39,101 nucleotides of DNA from Acidobacteriaceae bacterium (lineage in GTDB: Bacteria; Acidobacteriota; Terriglobia; Terriglobales; Acidobacteriaceae), in the NCBI GenBank assembly GCA_030039035.1, contig JASHQQ010000317.1, forward strand, positions 1 to 39,101, given 5' to 3'. The translations under genes were made by a program, and so were the position numbers. The notes under the pieces were generated by a model, which had not been told where the DNA came from, searched no databases, and was given only the letters and a program-made list of their open reading frames with translations. Every line of letters begins with the position of its first letter. The stretch's first letter is position 1. This document shows positions 16,913 to 25,271 of this stretch, one piece after another.

Positions 16913-18646
16913 ATGACTTCGGATTCGAGTTTTGGAACCGACCGACGGACTTTTGTGAAAATGGCATCGGCCGCAACGATCTCCATGGGTGCAGGGGCGC
17001 GCGCTTATGCTCTGGCATGGATGGAGGAGCAGAAGCCGAAGAAAATCTATCCGAACCGTTGGGTCTATGTCGGCCTTTCCTTCAAAACCGACGAACACGT
17101 GAACGAAGTGCGCCAGATCGCCCATACGGCATTCGAACACGGTCTCACCGCCATGGTTCTGTCGGGCATGGATCGCATCAGCCTGGGCTCCCCGGAGTAT
17201 CTGGAGCGACTGCGCAAAGTAAAGACCATCGCCGATCAGTATCGCCTCGAGATCATTCCATCGGGATTCAACACCGGCTACGGCGGCGCCATCCTGGATC
17301 ACAACAAGAATCTCGCCGAAGGCATGCTGGTGAAAGATTCGCTGTTTGTCGTCAGGGATGGCGAGGCCGGCTTTGTCGCGGATTCGCCTGCGAAACTCCA
17401 GAATGGAGATTTTGAGCAGTTCCAGGGCGACCGGTTCGCCGCATTCGAGAAGCAGGATGAGCCCGGGAAAAAGACCTTCGTGGATACGAGCGTCTTCCAC
17501 TCCGGGAAAGCCTCGCTGCGCATCGAGAACTTCGGCGATACGAAGGCCGGCATCGCGCGGGTGGCGCAGCCGATTCGCGTAACACCCAACCGGTGTTATC
17601 GCGTGAGCGCATGGTTAAGAACGGAGGACGTGGAGCCGGCCTCGCTGTTCAGCATCAAGGCGTACACTCCCGACGGACGCGACCTGAGCCCATTCGAACC
17701 GCCCGCCCCGTCTCCCACCTCCGGATGGAGGCAGGTTACCACCGCATTCAATAGCTGGTACGCCGACCACATCGAATTGAACTTCGGTGTATTCGAAGGA
17801 GTCAAGGGCAAGGTCTGGGTGGACGACGTGGAGATCGAAGAGGTGGGACTGATGAACGTGATCCGCCGCAAAGGGACGCCGCTCACCGTGCAGGACGAGG
17901 CGAGCGGAACTGTCTACGAGGAGGGCCGCGACTTCGCACCCGTAAGCGATCCGAACCTCGACTTCCAGTGGACGCACGCCATGCCCACCATCCGCCTGCT
18001 GCCGGCAGGCAGCATCCGCAACGGCGCGCGGCTGCGCGTGAGCTACTATCACGGCACGACGATCTACAACGATCAAACCCCTGCATGTCCTTCAGAACCG
18101 CAAACGTACGAAATATGGAAGGAACAGTTCCCGCTGATCGAGAAGGTATTTTCTCCCAGGCGCTACTTCCTTAACGTCGACGAGGTTCGCCTGTTCAACC
18201 GCTGCGAGGCATGCCGCGGCCGGCATATGGAGGCGGCGGCGATTCTGGGCCAGATGACTCAATGGCTCTATAACCAGGTCCGGGCCGTCAACCCCAAAGC
18301 CGAGGTCTATGTCTGGTCGGACATGTTCGATCCCAACCATAACTCGGTCCGCCAGTATTACTTTGTGGACGGGTCGCTGGAAAACACGTGGCAGTATCTG
18401 CCAAGAGATATGGGAATCGTCACCTGGTATTTCGACAAACGCCGGGAGAGCCTGGATTTCTTCTCGTCGCGCGGCTTCCGGACGGTTGCGGGCGCCTATT
18501 ACGATGCCGACGATCTCAAGGATCCGGAGGGATGGCTGGAGGCAATGGATAGCACGCCCAATGCCTCCGGGATCATGTACACCACCTGGTCGAGCAAGTA
18601 CAAACTTCTCGCGGCATTTGGAGATCTTGTTTCGAAACGTGCGTAG
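16913..18646 (+). CDS. Tat-exported glycosidase-like TIM barrel with inserted carbohydrate-binding module
   Basis: A 577-residue protein. The twin-arginine signal DRRTFVKMASAATISMGAGA is at residues 10-30. The start at 16913 is chosen over an ATG at 16733 because it gives the Tat signal its usual position and AGAAGG lies 7 nt upstream. Residues about 45-135 resemble the first strands of a TIM barrel (WVYVGLSF, then LTAMVLSGMDR and LEIIPSGFN). Residues about 155-305 are a CBM4/9-type jelly roll (LQNGDFEQF, then SGKASLRIENFG and VWVDDVEIEEV). The barrel then resumes with YFLNVDEVRLF, VYVWSDMFDP, TWYFDKRR and GIMYTTW. The Asp-Glu pair in NVDEV resembles the catalytic pair of GH20/clan GH-K hexosaminidases, but the family is unproven. 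It is followed 57 bp later by the beta-propeller gene, probably one operon. Confidence 0.8.
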   Translation: MTSDSSFGTDRRTFVKMASAATISMGAGARAYALAWMEEQKPKKIYPNRWVYVGLSFKTDEHVNEVRQIAHTAFEHGLTAMVLSGMDRISLGSPEYLERLRKVKTIADQYRLEIIPSGFNTGYGGAILDHNKNLAEGMLVKDSLFVVRDGEAGFVADSPAKLQNGDFEQFQGDRFAAFEKQDEPGKKTFVDTSVFHSGKASLRIENFGDTKAGIARVAQPIRVTPNRCYRVSAWLRTEDVEPASLFSIKAYTPDGRDLSPFEPPAPSPTSGWRQVTTAFNSWYADHIELNFGVFEGVKGKVWVDDVEIEEVGLMNVIRRKGTPLTVQDEASGTVYEEGRDFAPVSDPNLDFQWTHAMPTIRLLPAGSIRNGARLRVSYYHGTTIYNDQTPACPSEPQTYEIWKEQFPLIEKVFSPRRYFLNVDEVRLFNRCEACRGRHMEAAAILGQMTQWLYNQVRAVNPKAEVYVWSDMFDPNHNSVRQYYFVDGSLENTWQYLPRDMGIVTWYFDKRRESLDFFSSRGFRTVAGAYYDADDLKDPEGWLEAMDSTPNASGIMYTTWSSKYKLLAAFGDLVSKRA

Positions 18647-18703
18647 TCGCGGAAGCGACGGAGTTGGCATCCGGGCATAGAGGCAGGAGTTTTGCGCGAA
18701 GTT

Positions 18704-21049
18704 ATGAATACGAGAGTTGTAAACGCGCAGACAGACTTGATGATCCGAGGGTCGAGTCTGGCAATCCTGATCGTCTTTGCCGCGGTCGGCGCCGCGCAAA
18801 CGCCAGGCGTGACCGGTTGGAAGGTTATCGGACCCGGCGGGGGCGGCACCACCATCGGCCCCACCATCAGCCCGCACGATTCGCGGCTGGTTGTCGAGCA
18901 CTGCGACATGACCGGCGGATATGTAACGACGGACAACGGGCTGTCATGGCACATGTACAATCTTCGCGGCGGAATTCAAGTCCTCGCCTTCGATCCTGTG
19001 GACCCCCACGTGATCTATGCAGGGAACGCGGCTCTCTGGCGCAGCAGCGACTCCGGGCGAACGTGGAAGATGCTCTTTCCCAATCCCGAGCGCAATACCG
19101 CAGAACATCAGCTTGGCGACCACTCCGATTACAGTCTTACGTCCGACGATCCCGACTACCCAGGGGGCGATATCACCGCCATTGCCGTTGCGCCACCGGG
19201 CCGCGGAAAGAAAGGACAGGAAAGCCCGGAGCGGCTCTATCTTGCGTTTCACAAAAAGGCGCAACCTGAGGTTCTTGTCTCGTCCGCGGATGGCGGGTTG
19301 ACGTGGAGGCGCCTTTCCACATTGCCTCAGCCCGTCCTCCTTCTCGTTGCACAGGATTCGGGCCTGATTGCCGTGTCCGTCTCTGGCGTGGTTCGCATCG
19401 CTCCCGATGGAAGCACTTCGGAAGCGGGCGGCATTGGAACCGGCTTCAGAGCCGCCAGCGCGGGTCGCTCCAATGACGCGATCTGGATTTACGGCACGGG
19501 ACAGGACGGAAAAGTCTATCTCTCGCAGAATAGCGGCCGGCAGTTCAATCTGGTGACACCCGAACTACACCAGACGGCCGGAAGGTTCGAGGCCATCGCC
19601 GCCAGCGAACAGCACCCGGAGATCGCCTATGTCGGCTTCCGCGGGCTGCAAGTCGGAGCAGGCAGAGAGAATCTGTTCAACGGCATCGCCAGGACTGCCG
19701 ACGGCGGGCGCACGTGGAAGATCGTCTTCAAAGAGTCGGATCACGCTGCCGCCAACTTGAGCGGAACCTGGGTCGAGGAACGCGCCAGGCAGGATAACGA
19801 GGACATCTGGTTCGACGCTCCGTACAGCCTCGGCGTAGCGCCGTCTAACCCCGATGTTGCCTACGCGACCGACCTCTTCCGCACCTATCGCACACTGGAC
19901 GGCGGCACAACCTGGCAGGAAGTGAACTCCCGGCGAGTTGACGACGATCGTTGGATCTCGCGTGGTCTCGATGTCACCACCAACTACGGCGTGCAGTTCG
20001 ATCCCTTCGATTCGCGCCACATCTATATGGACAACACCGACATGGGTCTCTTCCAGAGCGCCGATGGCGGCCAATCCTGGCGCAGCACTTCCGACGGCGT
20101 CCCCGAACACTGGCGCAACACCACCTACTGGCTGGCCTTCGATCCTGCCGAGCGCGGCCTGGTTTGGGGCGCTTTCAGCGGTACGCACGATCTTCCCCGC
20201 CCCAAGATGTGGCGAAACCGCAGCCCGCGGAGCTTCACCGGTGGAGTCGCTGTTTCAACCGATGGCGGCGATCACTGGCAGCCAAGCAATACCGGCCTGC
20301 CGGACGACTCGATTACGCACATCCTGCTCGATCCATCGAGTCCCGCTCACAGCCGCACGCTGTACGCCTGCGCCTTCGGCCGCGGCGTCTACAAGTCCAC
20401 TGACAATGGCCGAAGCTGGACCGCGAAGAACGATGGCATAGCCGGCCAAGAGCCGTTCGCCTGGCGCATCACGCTCTCCCCCGATGGGTTGCTCTACCTT
20501 GTTGTTGCCCGACGCACGGAAGGCAAAGACCGCTCCGCATCCGGCGCCGGTGCACTTTATCGCTCGGCGGACAAAGCGGATCACTGGCAGCGCATCGAAC
20601 TGCCCGACGGTGTTACCGGGCCCACCGGCCTGGAGATCGACCCGCGCGATCCGCAGCGTCTATATCTGACGGCATGGGGACAGGAAGGCGACGACGCCGA
20701 TCAAAACGGCGGCGTCTTTGCATCGGATGACGGCGGCAAGACGTGGCAGGCAATCTTTACGCAATCGCAGCATGTCTATGACCTGACCATCGATCCTCAA
20801 CATCCCGACACGCTCTACATCGCCGGCTTCGATGCTGCCGCATTCCGATCCAGCGATCGAGGCGCTCATTGGACGCGCATCGAGGGCTACGACTTCAAGT
20901 GGGGCCACCGCGTCATCCTCGACCCCAACGACCCCGCTCAGATATACATCGCCACTTATGGCGGCGGAGTCTGGCATGGACCCGCGGCGGGGAGCGCGAA
21001 CCCGCCCGAGGCCGACCAATCCCGCATTCCCATTGCCGCGCCTCGCTGA
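18704..21049 (+). CDS. Secreted Asp-box (BNR) beta-propeller, sortilin/GH74-like
   Basis: A 781-residue exported protein built of about ten BNR/Asp-box units (S/T-x-D-x-G-x-x-W): for example TTDNGLSW, SSDSGRTW, SADGGLTW, TADGGRTW, TLDGGTTW, SADGGQSW, STDNGRSW, SDDGGKTW and SSDRGAHW. The spacing suggests one or two seven-bladed propellers like those in GH74 xyloglucanases, sialidases and Vps10-type proteins. A hydrophobic signal (IRGSSLAILIVFAAVGAAQ) precedes the propeller. The start is uncertain: TTG 18692, ATG 18704 and ATG 18740 are in frame and none has an ideally spaced ribosome-binding site. I see no firm catalytic pair, so substrate binding is as likely as hydrolysis. It follows the TIM-barrel gene closely and ends 14 bp from a convergent gene. 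Confidence 0.88.
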   Translation: MNTRVVNAQTDLMIRGSSLAILIVFAAVGAAQTPGVTGWKVIGPGGGGTTIGPTISPHDSRLVVEHCDMTGGYVTTDNGLSWHMYNLRGGIQVLAFDPVDPHVIYAGNAALWRSSDSGRTWKMLFPNPERNTAEHQLGDHSDYSLTSDDPDYPGGDITAIAVAPPGRGKKGQESPERLYLAFHKKAQPEVLVSSADGGLTWRRLSTLPQPVLLLVAQDSGLIAVSVSGVVRIAPDGSTSEAGGIGTGFRAASAGRSNDAIWIYGTGQDGKVYLSQNSGRQFNLVTPELHQTAGRFEAIAASEQHPEIAYVGFRGLQVGAGRENLFNGIARTADGGRTWKIVFKESDHAAANLSGTWVEERARQDNEDIWFDAPYSLGVAPSNPDVAYATDLFRTYRTLDGGTTWQEVNSRRVDDDRWISRGLDVTTNYGVQFDPFDSRHIYMDNTDMGLFQSADGGQSWRSTSDGVPEHWRNTTYWLAFDPAERGLVWGAFSGTHDLPRPKMWRNRSPRSFTGGVAVSTDGGDHWQPSNTGLPDDSITHILLDPSSPAHSRTLYACAFGRGVYKSTDNGRSWTAKNDGIAGQEPFAWRITLSPDGLLYLVVARRTEGKDRSASGAGALYRSADKADHWQRIELPDGVTGPTGLEIDPRDPQRLYLTAWGQEGDDADQNGGVFASDDGGKTWQAIFTQSQHVYDLTIDPQHPDTLYIAGFDAAAFRSSDRGAHWTRIEGYDFKWGHRVILDPNDPAQIYIATYGGGVWHGPAAGSANPPEADQSRIPIAAPR

Positions 21050-21063
21050 AATTCCGATCAATG

Positions 21064-23205
21064 TCAGTTGAGCGGAGCGCCCTGTGTTTCCTTCAATCCC
21101 GATGGCCTGGCCAGTGTGGCTCCGGATGGCATCAGGAACGCGATCGGCCATTGCTCCTGCTGCCGAGCCACCAAAGTCGACCAATTCAAAACAGGAGCAG
21201 ATTCACTCGCCAGGATCCTGACGTCCGGATCGATTTCCTGAAATCGAATTGCGAGGGTGCAAGCTTCGCCCTGCGGAGCGAGCGTCAGACGTCGCCGCGG
21301 AAGACGCGGATCCAGGTTTCGAACAAAGAGCTCGGCTATCATAATATCGTCCATCATCTGAAGGAAGTACGGCCTTCCGGTGAGCAGCGAATTATAGACA
21401 TAGTCAGCCAGCACACTGCCCAGGGGATTCACGTAGGCTTGATCAATGTCATCATGCGGCAGATCCGATGCGCCCGCAGATTCGGCGCGATAGTTCATGC
21501 GCGTTTCGCCTAATCCGCGAAAATCGAAGGAAAACACTTCATACCCGTCGCGAATGAGACTGGCTATCCCGGACCAATTCTTTTCGGATGCCATTCCATC
21601 CAGACTGAACCAGAGAATTGCCCCGCGGGGATGGCTGCCATTGTCATGAAAGTGGAGCATGGGCATTCCAAGACAGGTGCTGTGGTGCAGCACATAACGA
21701 TCGATATGCACTGCACCGGCAGTGCTGCTCCCGACAGGTTCCCATCGCAATTCCCTGGGGCCGGAAAATCCGGCATAGCGGCCGACGGTCCACGATGCGA
21801 CATCGGGATCCTCTTCGCTCCGATACAGCTCCGCCAGTGTCGCCCGCTTTTGACGCGAAGCATCGGTGGGAAACGCAGCGATGAAATGCAGAAGCGTGTA
21901 ACTGTCGGGATAGTCAACCGATATCTGCCCGCTTTTTGTCACGCGCAGATCGGCATCGTGGAATTGAGTGACCCGAGGAAGACCATGCCGCACCGGCATC
22001 CGGTTGAAGCGGTCGAGAAAGCTCAGCGCTGCTTCCTGATTCTCCAGAGAATACGCATGCCGATTGTAGCTTTCGACGATGGCGATTCTATCAGCGTGTC
22101 CAAAACGTTTGTAAAATGCGCTGACTTCGGAGTAAGAATTGTAGGCGCCGCCCACGGGAAAGAAGTCGAGGCTGGCCGTTGCGATCATGACCGGGCGAGG
22201 ATACATCAGCAACAAGATTCCCGCGTGGTCTACACCCTTGGAAATAAACCCGAACAGGTCCTGTTCGGGATCGCTGTCGGGATCGGCAAAGATGCGGTTT
22301 TCCACCCGCATGGGGAGCGCCGTGATATAACACGAGGGAATGATTACTTTGATGCGTTCGTCCAGTGCGCCCAGCAACGCGGCCTGAAACCCGCCGCCGC
22401 TTGTTCCGGTAATGCTGATCCTTTTTGGGTCTACATCTGCGCGAGTCAGCAGATAGTCCACGGCCCGCATTCCATCCCAGATTTCCCACCGGGCCAGATT
22501 CGTTCCGGCCAGGTCGGCGAGATTGCCCATGACAGCATGCTCGCCGCAGATCAGGTTGTACCGGCTTCGCTTTGCCTTTGCGTCCCAGAACTGGCTTCGT
22601 TCGCCCTGCCCAACAGGGTCCCAACTGATGACCAGATAGCCACGCAAGGTTAACCTTTGACAGAGTTCCTGGTAGTGAGCTTTTCCATCCGGCGAGTGAC
22701 CAGCCGGAACCAATACTGCGGGATGTACCTTTTCGCCATTCTCGGGCACAAAGACCAGCGCCGTGACATAGAAACCGGGGAGGCTCTGATAAATCAGCTT
22801 CTCGATGCGAAATCCGGCGCCTGGAATTACACCGGTAATGGTGGGGCGCAGTTCAGACTTGCCGGTGGGGAGTCCACCGATCATTTCGAGCACCGACTTC
22901 CTCAGCTCCGCGCGCAACTCGAGAAGTTCGGTCTCGTTCTTTACTCGCGACCAGCGTTGGCGGCGAAGTTCATCCTGATTCCATGCAAGGGTGGCTTGAT
23001 AAAGAAGGTAAGGCGTAATTTGCGGACCTTCGGCCGGCGGCGTCAGAACGCGAAACGCTCCGACGGGAGGCTGGTTGCCGGATCCCGTATCTTCCGGATG
23101 CACGCTCGCTGTCGCGGACTGCTTCGCGGACAGGAAGCCCTGTGCAGCAACGGGCGCCGCGCACATCGCAGCCGTAGCGATTCCACGCAACAAGCGAGAA
23201 CGCAT
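21064..23205 (-). CDS. Two-domain alpha/beta hydrolase, acetylxylan-esterase-like
   Basis: A 713-residue exported hydrolase. The signal peptide is MRSRLLRGIATAAMCAAPVAAQ. The first domain (about residues 120-430) is an AXE1/CE7-like alpha/beta hydrolase with oxyanion region VLVPAGHSPDGK, nucleophile elbow GTSGGG (Ser269) and a candidate His in ESYNRHAYS. A second alpha/beta-hydrolase-like half follows (GAILWFSLDGMASEKNW, then FSFDFRGLGETRMNYRAE). Where its nucleophile would lie it reads LAPQGEACTLA, with no Ser, so it is probably inactive and structural. The ATG at 23205 (AAAGG 6 nt upstream) is chosen over one at 23307 that lies inside the preceding gene. It is last in the operon beginning at 26600 and would deacetylate or de-esterify the glycan; that role is inference. 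Confidence 0.87.
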   Translation of the reverse strand: MRSRLLRGIATAAMCAAPVAAQGFLSAKQSATASVHPEDTGSGNQPPVGAFRVLTPPAEGPQITPYLLYQATLAWNQDELRRQRWSRVKNETELLELRAELRKSVLEMIGGLPTGKSELRPTITGVIPGAGFRIEKLIYQSLPGFYVTALVFVPENGEKVHPAVLVPAGHSPDGKAHYQELCQRLTLRGYLVISWDPVGQGERSQFWDAKAKRSRYNLICGEHAVMGNLADLAGTNLARWEIWDGMRAVDYLLTRADVDPKRISITGTSGGGFQAALLGALDERIKVIIPSCYITALPMRVENRIFADPDSDPEQDLFGFISKGVDHAGILLLMYPRPVMIATASLDFFPVGGAYNSYSEVSAFYKRFGHADRIAIVESYNRHAYSLENQEAALSFLDRFNRMPVRHGLPRVTQFHDADLRVTKSGQISVDYPDSYTLLHFIAAFPTDASRQKRATLAELYRSEEDPDVASWTVGRYAGFSGPRELRWEPVGSSTAGAVHIDRYVLHHSTCLGMPMLHFHDNGSHPRGAILWFSLDGMASEKNWSGIASLIRDGYEVFSFDFRGLGETRMNYRAESAGASDLPHDDIDQAYVNPLGSVLADYVYNSLLTGRPYFLQMMDDIMIAELFVRNLDPRLPRRRLTLAPQGEACTLAIRFQEIDPDVRILASESAPVLNWSTLVARQQEQWPIAFLMPSGATLARPSGLKETQGAPLN

Positions 23206-23260
23206 CCAACCTTTCAATTGCAACCCCCTGTAAGTTGCGGGCACAATGCCGCCGATCCGC

Positions 23261-23968
23261 CTACTTATCCTTGGCGAGCAGGAGCAGCCCGAATTTCTCC
23301 GGAACATGGAAGGTTTCGGCCATCGGCGGTTGCCAGGCGATCGAGTGACGACGCTCAGGCGGACCCTGGCTGCGAAACAGGTTCACGCGATAGGTCGTTC
23401 CGGCAACTGGAAGGCGACGATCGAGGGCAGCGAAGGGAATCCGCATTGCGGCATACCAGATCTTTGCGTCGGAGTCGATTCTTGCATCTTTCTCGAATCC
23501 GGAGTTCCATTTCCATCCCACGGTATGATCGGGAAGATCGAGATTGATGTCGAGGTCGACCCACTCCCGTTGCGGCGAAACCTCGAATTCCTTGTATTTC
23601 CGGATGTTTTCAAAGTCGGAGCCGATAAACAATTCCGCGACATCCCAATTCCACAGTCCATAGGTCTCCACCTCCGGATTCGGCGACGGTTTCAAATAGA
23701 GATCTTCGTATGGACATTCGAACAGGAGGTAAAGGTGCTTCTTTGTCCATCGGGAGCGCACGCGAGTTCGATAGTTGGGAAGGACATGCCCGTACTTATC
23801 GACTTCCGCGAAGACTGATGAAGCTGTCCGCCAAAAAGGCGATCCCGGATTCGTATCCAGCGCCACTTCGCGCGGTGCATAAGTGCTCCTGAAGGTGTTG
23901 TTTGCGCCGGCGCCGGCGTACAGTGCTCCACCCAGAAGATACAGGCAGTAAGTAAGAAGAATTCTCAA
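23261..23968 (-). CDS. Exported CBM9-like carbohydrate-binding protein
   Basis: A 235-residue protein beginning with a likely TTG at 23968 (GAGG 9 nt upstream) that opens directly into a signal peptide (RILLTYCLYLLGGALYAGAG). The frame is open further upstream to 24325 but that part overlaps the amidohydrolase gene; an ATG at 24049 would overlap it by 38 nt. The mature part is a CBM9/DOMON-type beta-sandwich: APREVALDTNPGSPFWRTAS, LYLLFECPYEDL, WNWDVAELFIGSD, YKEFEVSPQREWVDLDI, WYAAMRIPFAAL and TYRVNLFRSQG, with HSIAWQPPMAETFHVPEKFGLLLL at the end. Such proteins bind sugars or reducing ends and are common in acidobacterial and planctomycete glycan loci. No catalytic site is expected. Confidence 0.85.
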   Translation of the reverse strand: MRILLTYCLYLLGGALYAGAGANNTFRSTYAPREVALDTNPGSPFWRTASSVFAEVDKYGHVLPNYRTRVRSRWTKKHLYLLFECPYEDLYLKPSPNPEVETYGLWNWDVAELFIGSDFENIRKYKEFEVSPQREWVDLDINLDLPDHTVGWKWNSGFEKDARIDSDAKIWYAAMRIPFAALDRRLPVAGTTYRVNLFRSQGPPERRHSIAWQPPMAETFHVPEKFGLLLLAKDK

Positions 23969-24011
23969 AGGCAGAATCCTCGGCAAAGCATGGCCGCACA
24001 AGCATCTAAAG

Positions 24012-25211
24012 TTACACCGGGAGTCGCAACTCCCGCGCGGCGTTTTCATTGTACACTTGGCGAAGAATCGATGGCGGCAATTTGATTCCGGAGATTCGCC
24101 AGCGGCCTTGCGGGGGCACCTTTGCAGGAGCATAGTCAAAGTACTCATCGTCTGTTTCAAGGAAGCGAAAATAGATCTCATAAAGCTCGCCGCCAAATAC
24201 CTGCTGCGGGTAGTTGTCGGCATGCGGCGTGGCGTCTGTCCCGAACAGAATCCGGTCCTGATACTTCTCAAAAAAAGCGCGGCATCTTCGCGGTTGCCGC
24301 CCCAGTTCACTAATCCGCGCGGCAATGTCGACGGTCATGTTAGGAAAGCGATCCAGGTTCTCGGAAACATTGTCCAGATCTTCCGCAAAGTTGCCCACGT
24401 GCAGGACAATGAACCGCGTGTTGGGATGTCGCGCAATCATCCGGTTTCTCGCTTCGATCAGCTCGGCATTGGAGGGAAAATCGCGGCCGTAAAAAGACCA
24501 GTCGGGGTGATTCGTCAATTCTTCGTAGCGCTCGTTGAACCGGTCGGTGGGCGTGAAAAACGCGATCGGATCGGAGATGTGAATTGCGACAGCCATGTCG
24601 AGCTGACCGCAAACGTCCCACATTGGATCGAATCTCGTATCGTCGATCTTTACCAACTTCCCCCCGGTGATGTTCTCCCGCAGATAAAGTCCGAGTGTCT
24701 TGAGAATCTTCAGCCCTCGCGCTCCGTCGCGGTGCGCCTGCTCGATCGCCTGAGCCTGAATGGCTGGATAGCCCGGATCAAGGAACCGCGAGTAAGAAGG
24801 CTCGGTGAAGGTGTAGAAGCGGCCGGGATGTTTCTTGTCGTATTTCCCGACGGTCTCAGCCAGACCGGATCCATATCCGCCTGTGAGGTTGACCATGGAA
24901 CGAATGTTCCTGCGATCCATTTCCGGAATCAGTTCGCCTGGAGTCGCGTTGACGTTCCGTTCGGCGGCCATCGCGACGCCGTTGATGGACTTGCTGGACA
25001 CGGTAATATGGGTATGGATGTCAATTACAGGGTAAAGAGCCCGCTCGACGCGGGTCTCTCTCGCGTGCAGCATACTGGTGGGCCGATAATCGGAAAGACC
25101 CAGTTTTTCCGGCTGCTCATCCCGGTTCCGGGACGCCTTTTCTCCGGCATGTGCAACAAGGCCCGAAACGATCCCGGCGCCGGCTCCGGACAACCATTGA
25201 CGGCGATTCAT
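24012..25211 (-). CDS. Tat-exported amidohydrolase (amidohydrolase_2, TIM barrel)
   Basis: A 399-residue metal-dependent hydrolase. The start at 25211 opens with MNRRQWLSGAGAGIVSGLVA, a twin-arginine signal, and has GGGGAGG about 7 nt upstream; the earlier ATG at 25247 lacks support. Active-site signatures are VIDIHTHI (the H-x-H metal pair) after strand 1, GLKILKTLG (possible Lys), VAIHISDP and FIVLHVGN (metal-binding His positions), and LFGTDATPH (catalytic Asp). This is the PF04909 pattern, covering decarboxylases, lactonases and hydrolases, so the substrate cannot be stated. A sugar lactone or aldonate made by the neighbouring oxidoreductase is one possibility. It is second in the operon, 60 bp after the MocA-like gene. 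Confidence 0.87.
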   Translation of the reverse strand: MNRRQWLSGAGAGIVSGLVAHAGEKASRNRDEQPEKLGLSDYRPTSMLHARETRVERALYPVIDIHTHITVSSKSINGVAMAAERNVNATPGELIPEMDRRNIRSMVNLTGGYGSGLAETVGKYDKKHPGRFYTFTEPSYSRFLDPGYPAIQAQAIEQAHRDGARGLKILKTLGLYLRENITGGKLVKIDDTRFDPMWDVCGQLDMAVAIHISDPIAFFTPTDRFNERYEELTNHPDWSFYGRDFPSNAELIEARNRMIARHPNTRFIVLHVGNFAEDLDNVSENLDRFPNMTVDIAARISELGRQPRRCRAFFEKYQDRILFGTDATPHADNYPQQVFGGELYEIYFRFLETDDEYFDYAPAKVPPQGRWRISGIKLPPSILRQVYNENAARELRLPV

Positions 25212-25271
25212 GCTCACCCTCCCCGTTCGCGATCCCGCCCAACTCAAGGTATCGCCGGCGCCACACCTGTA

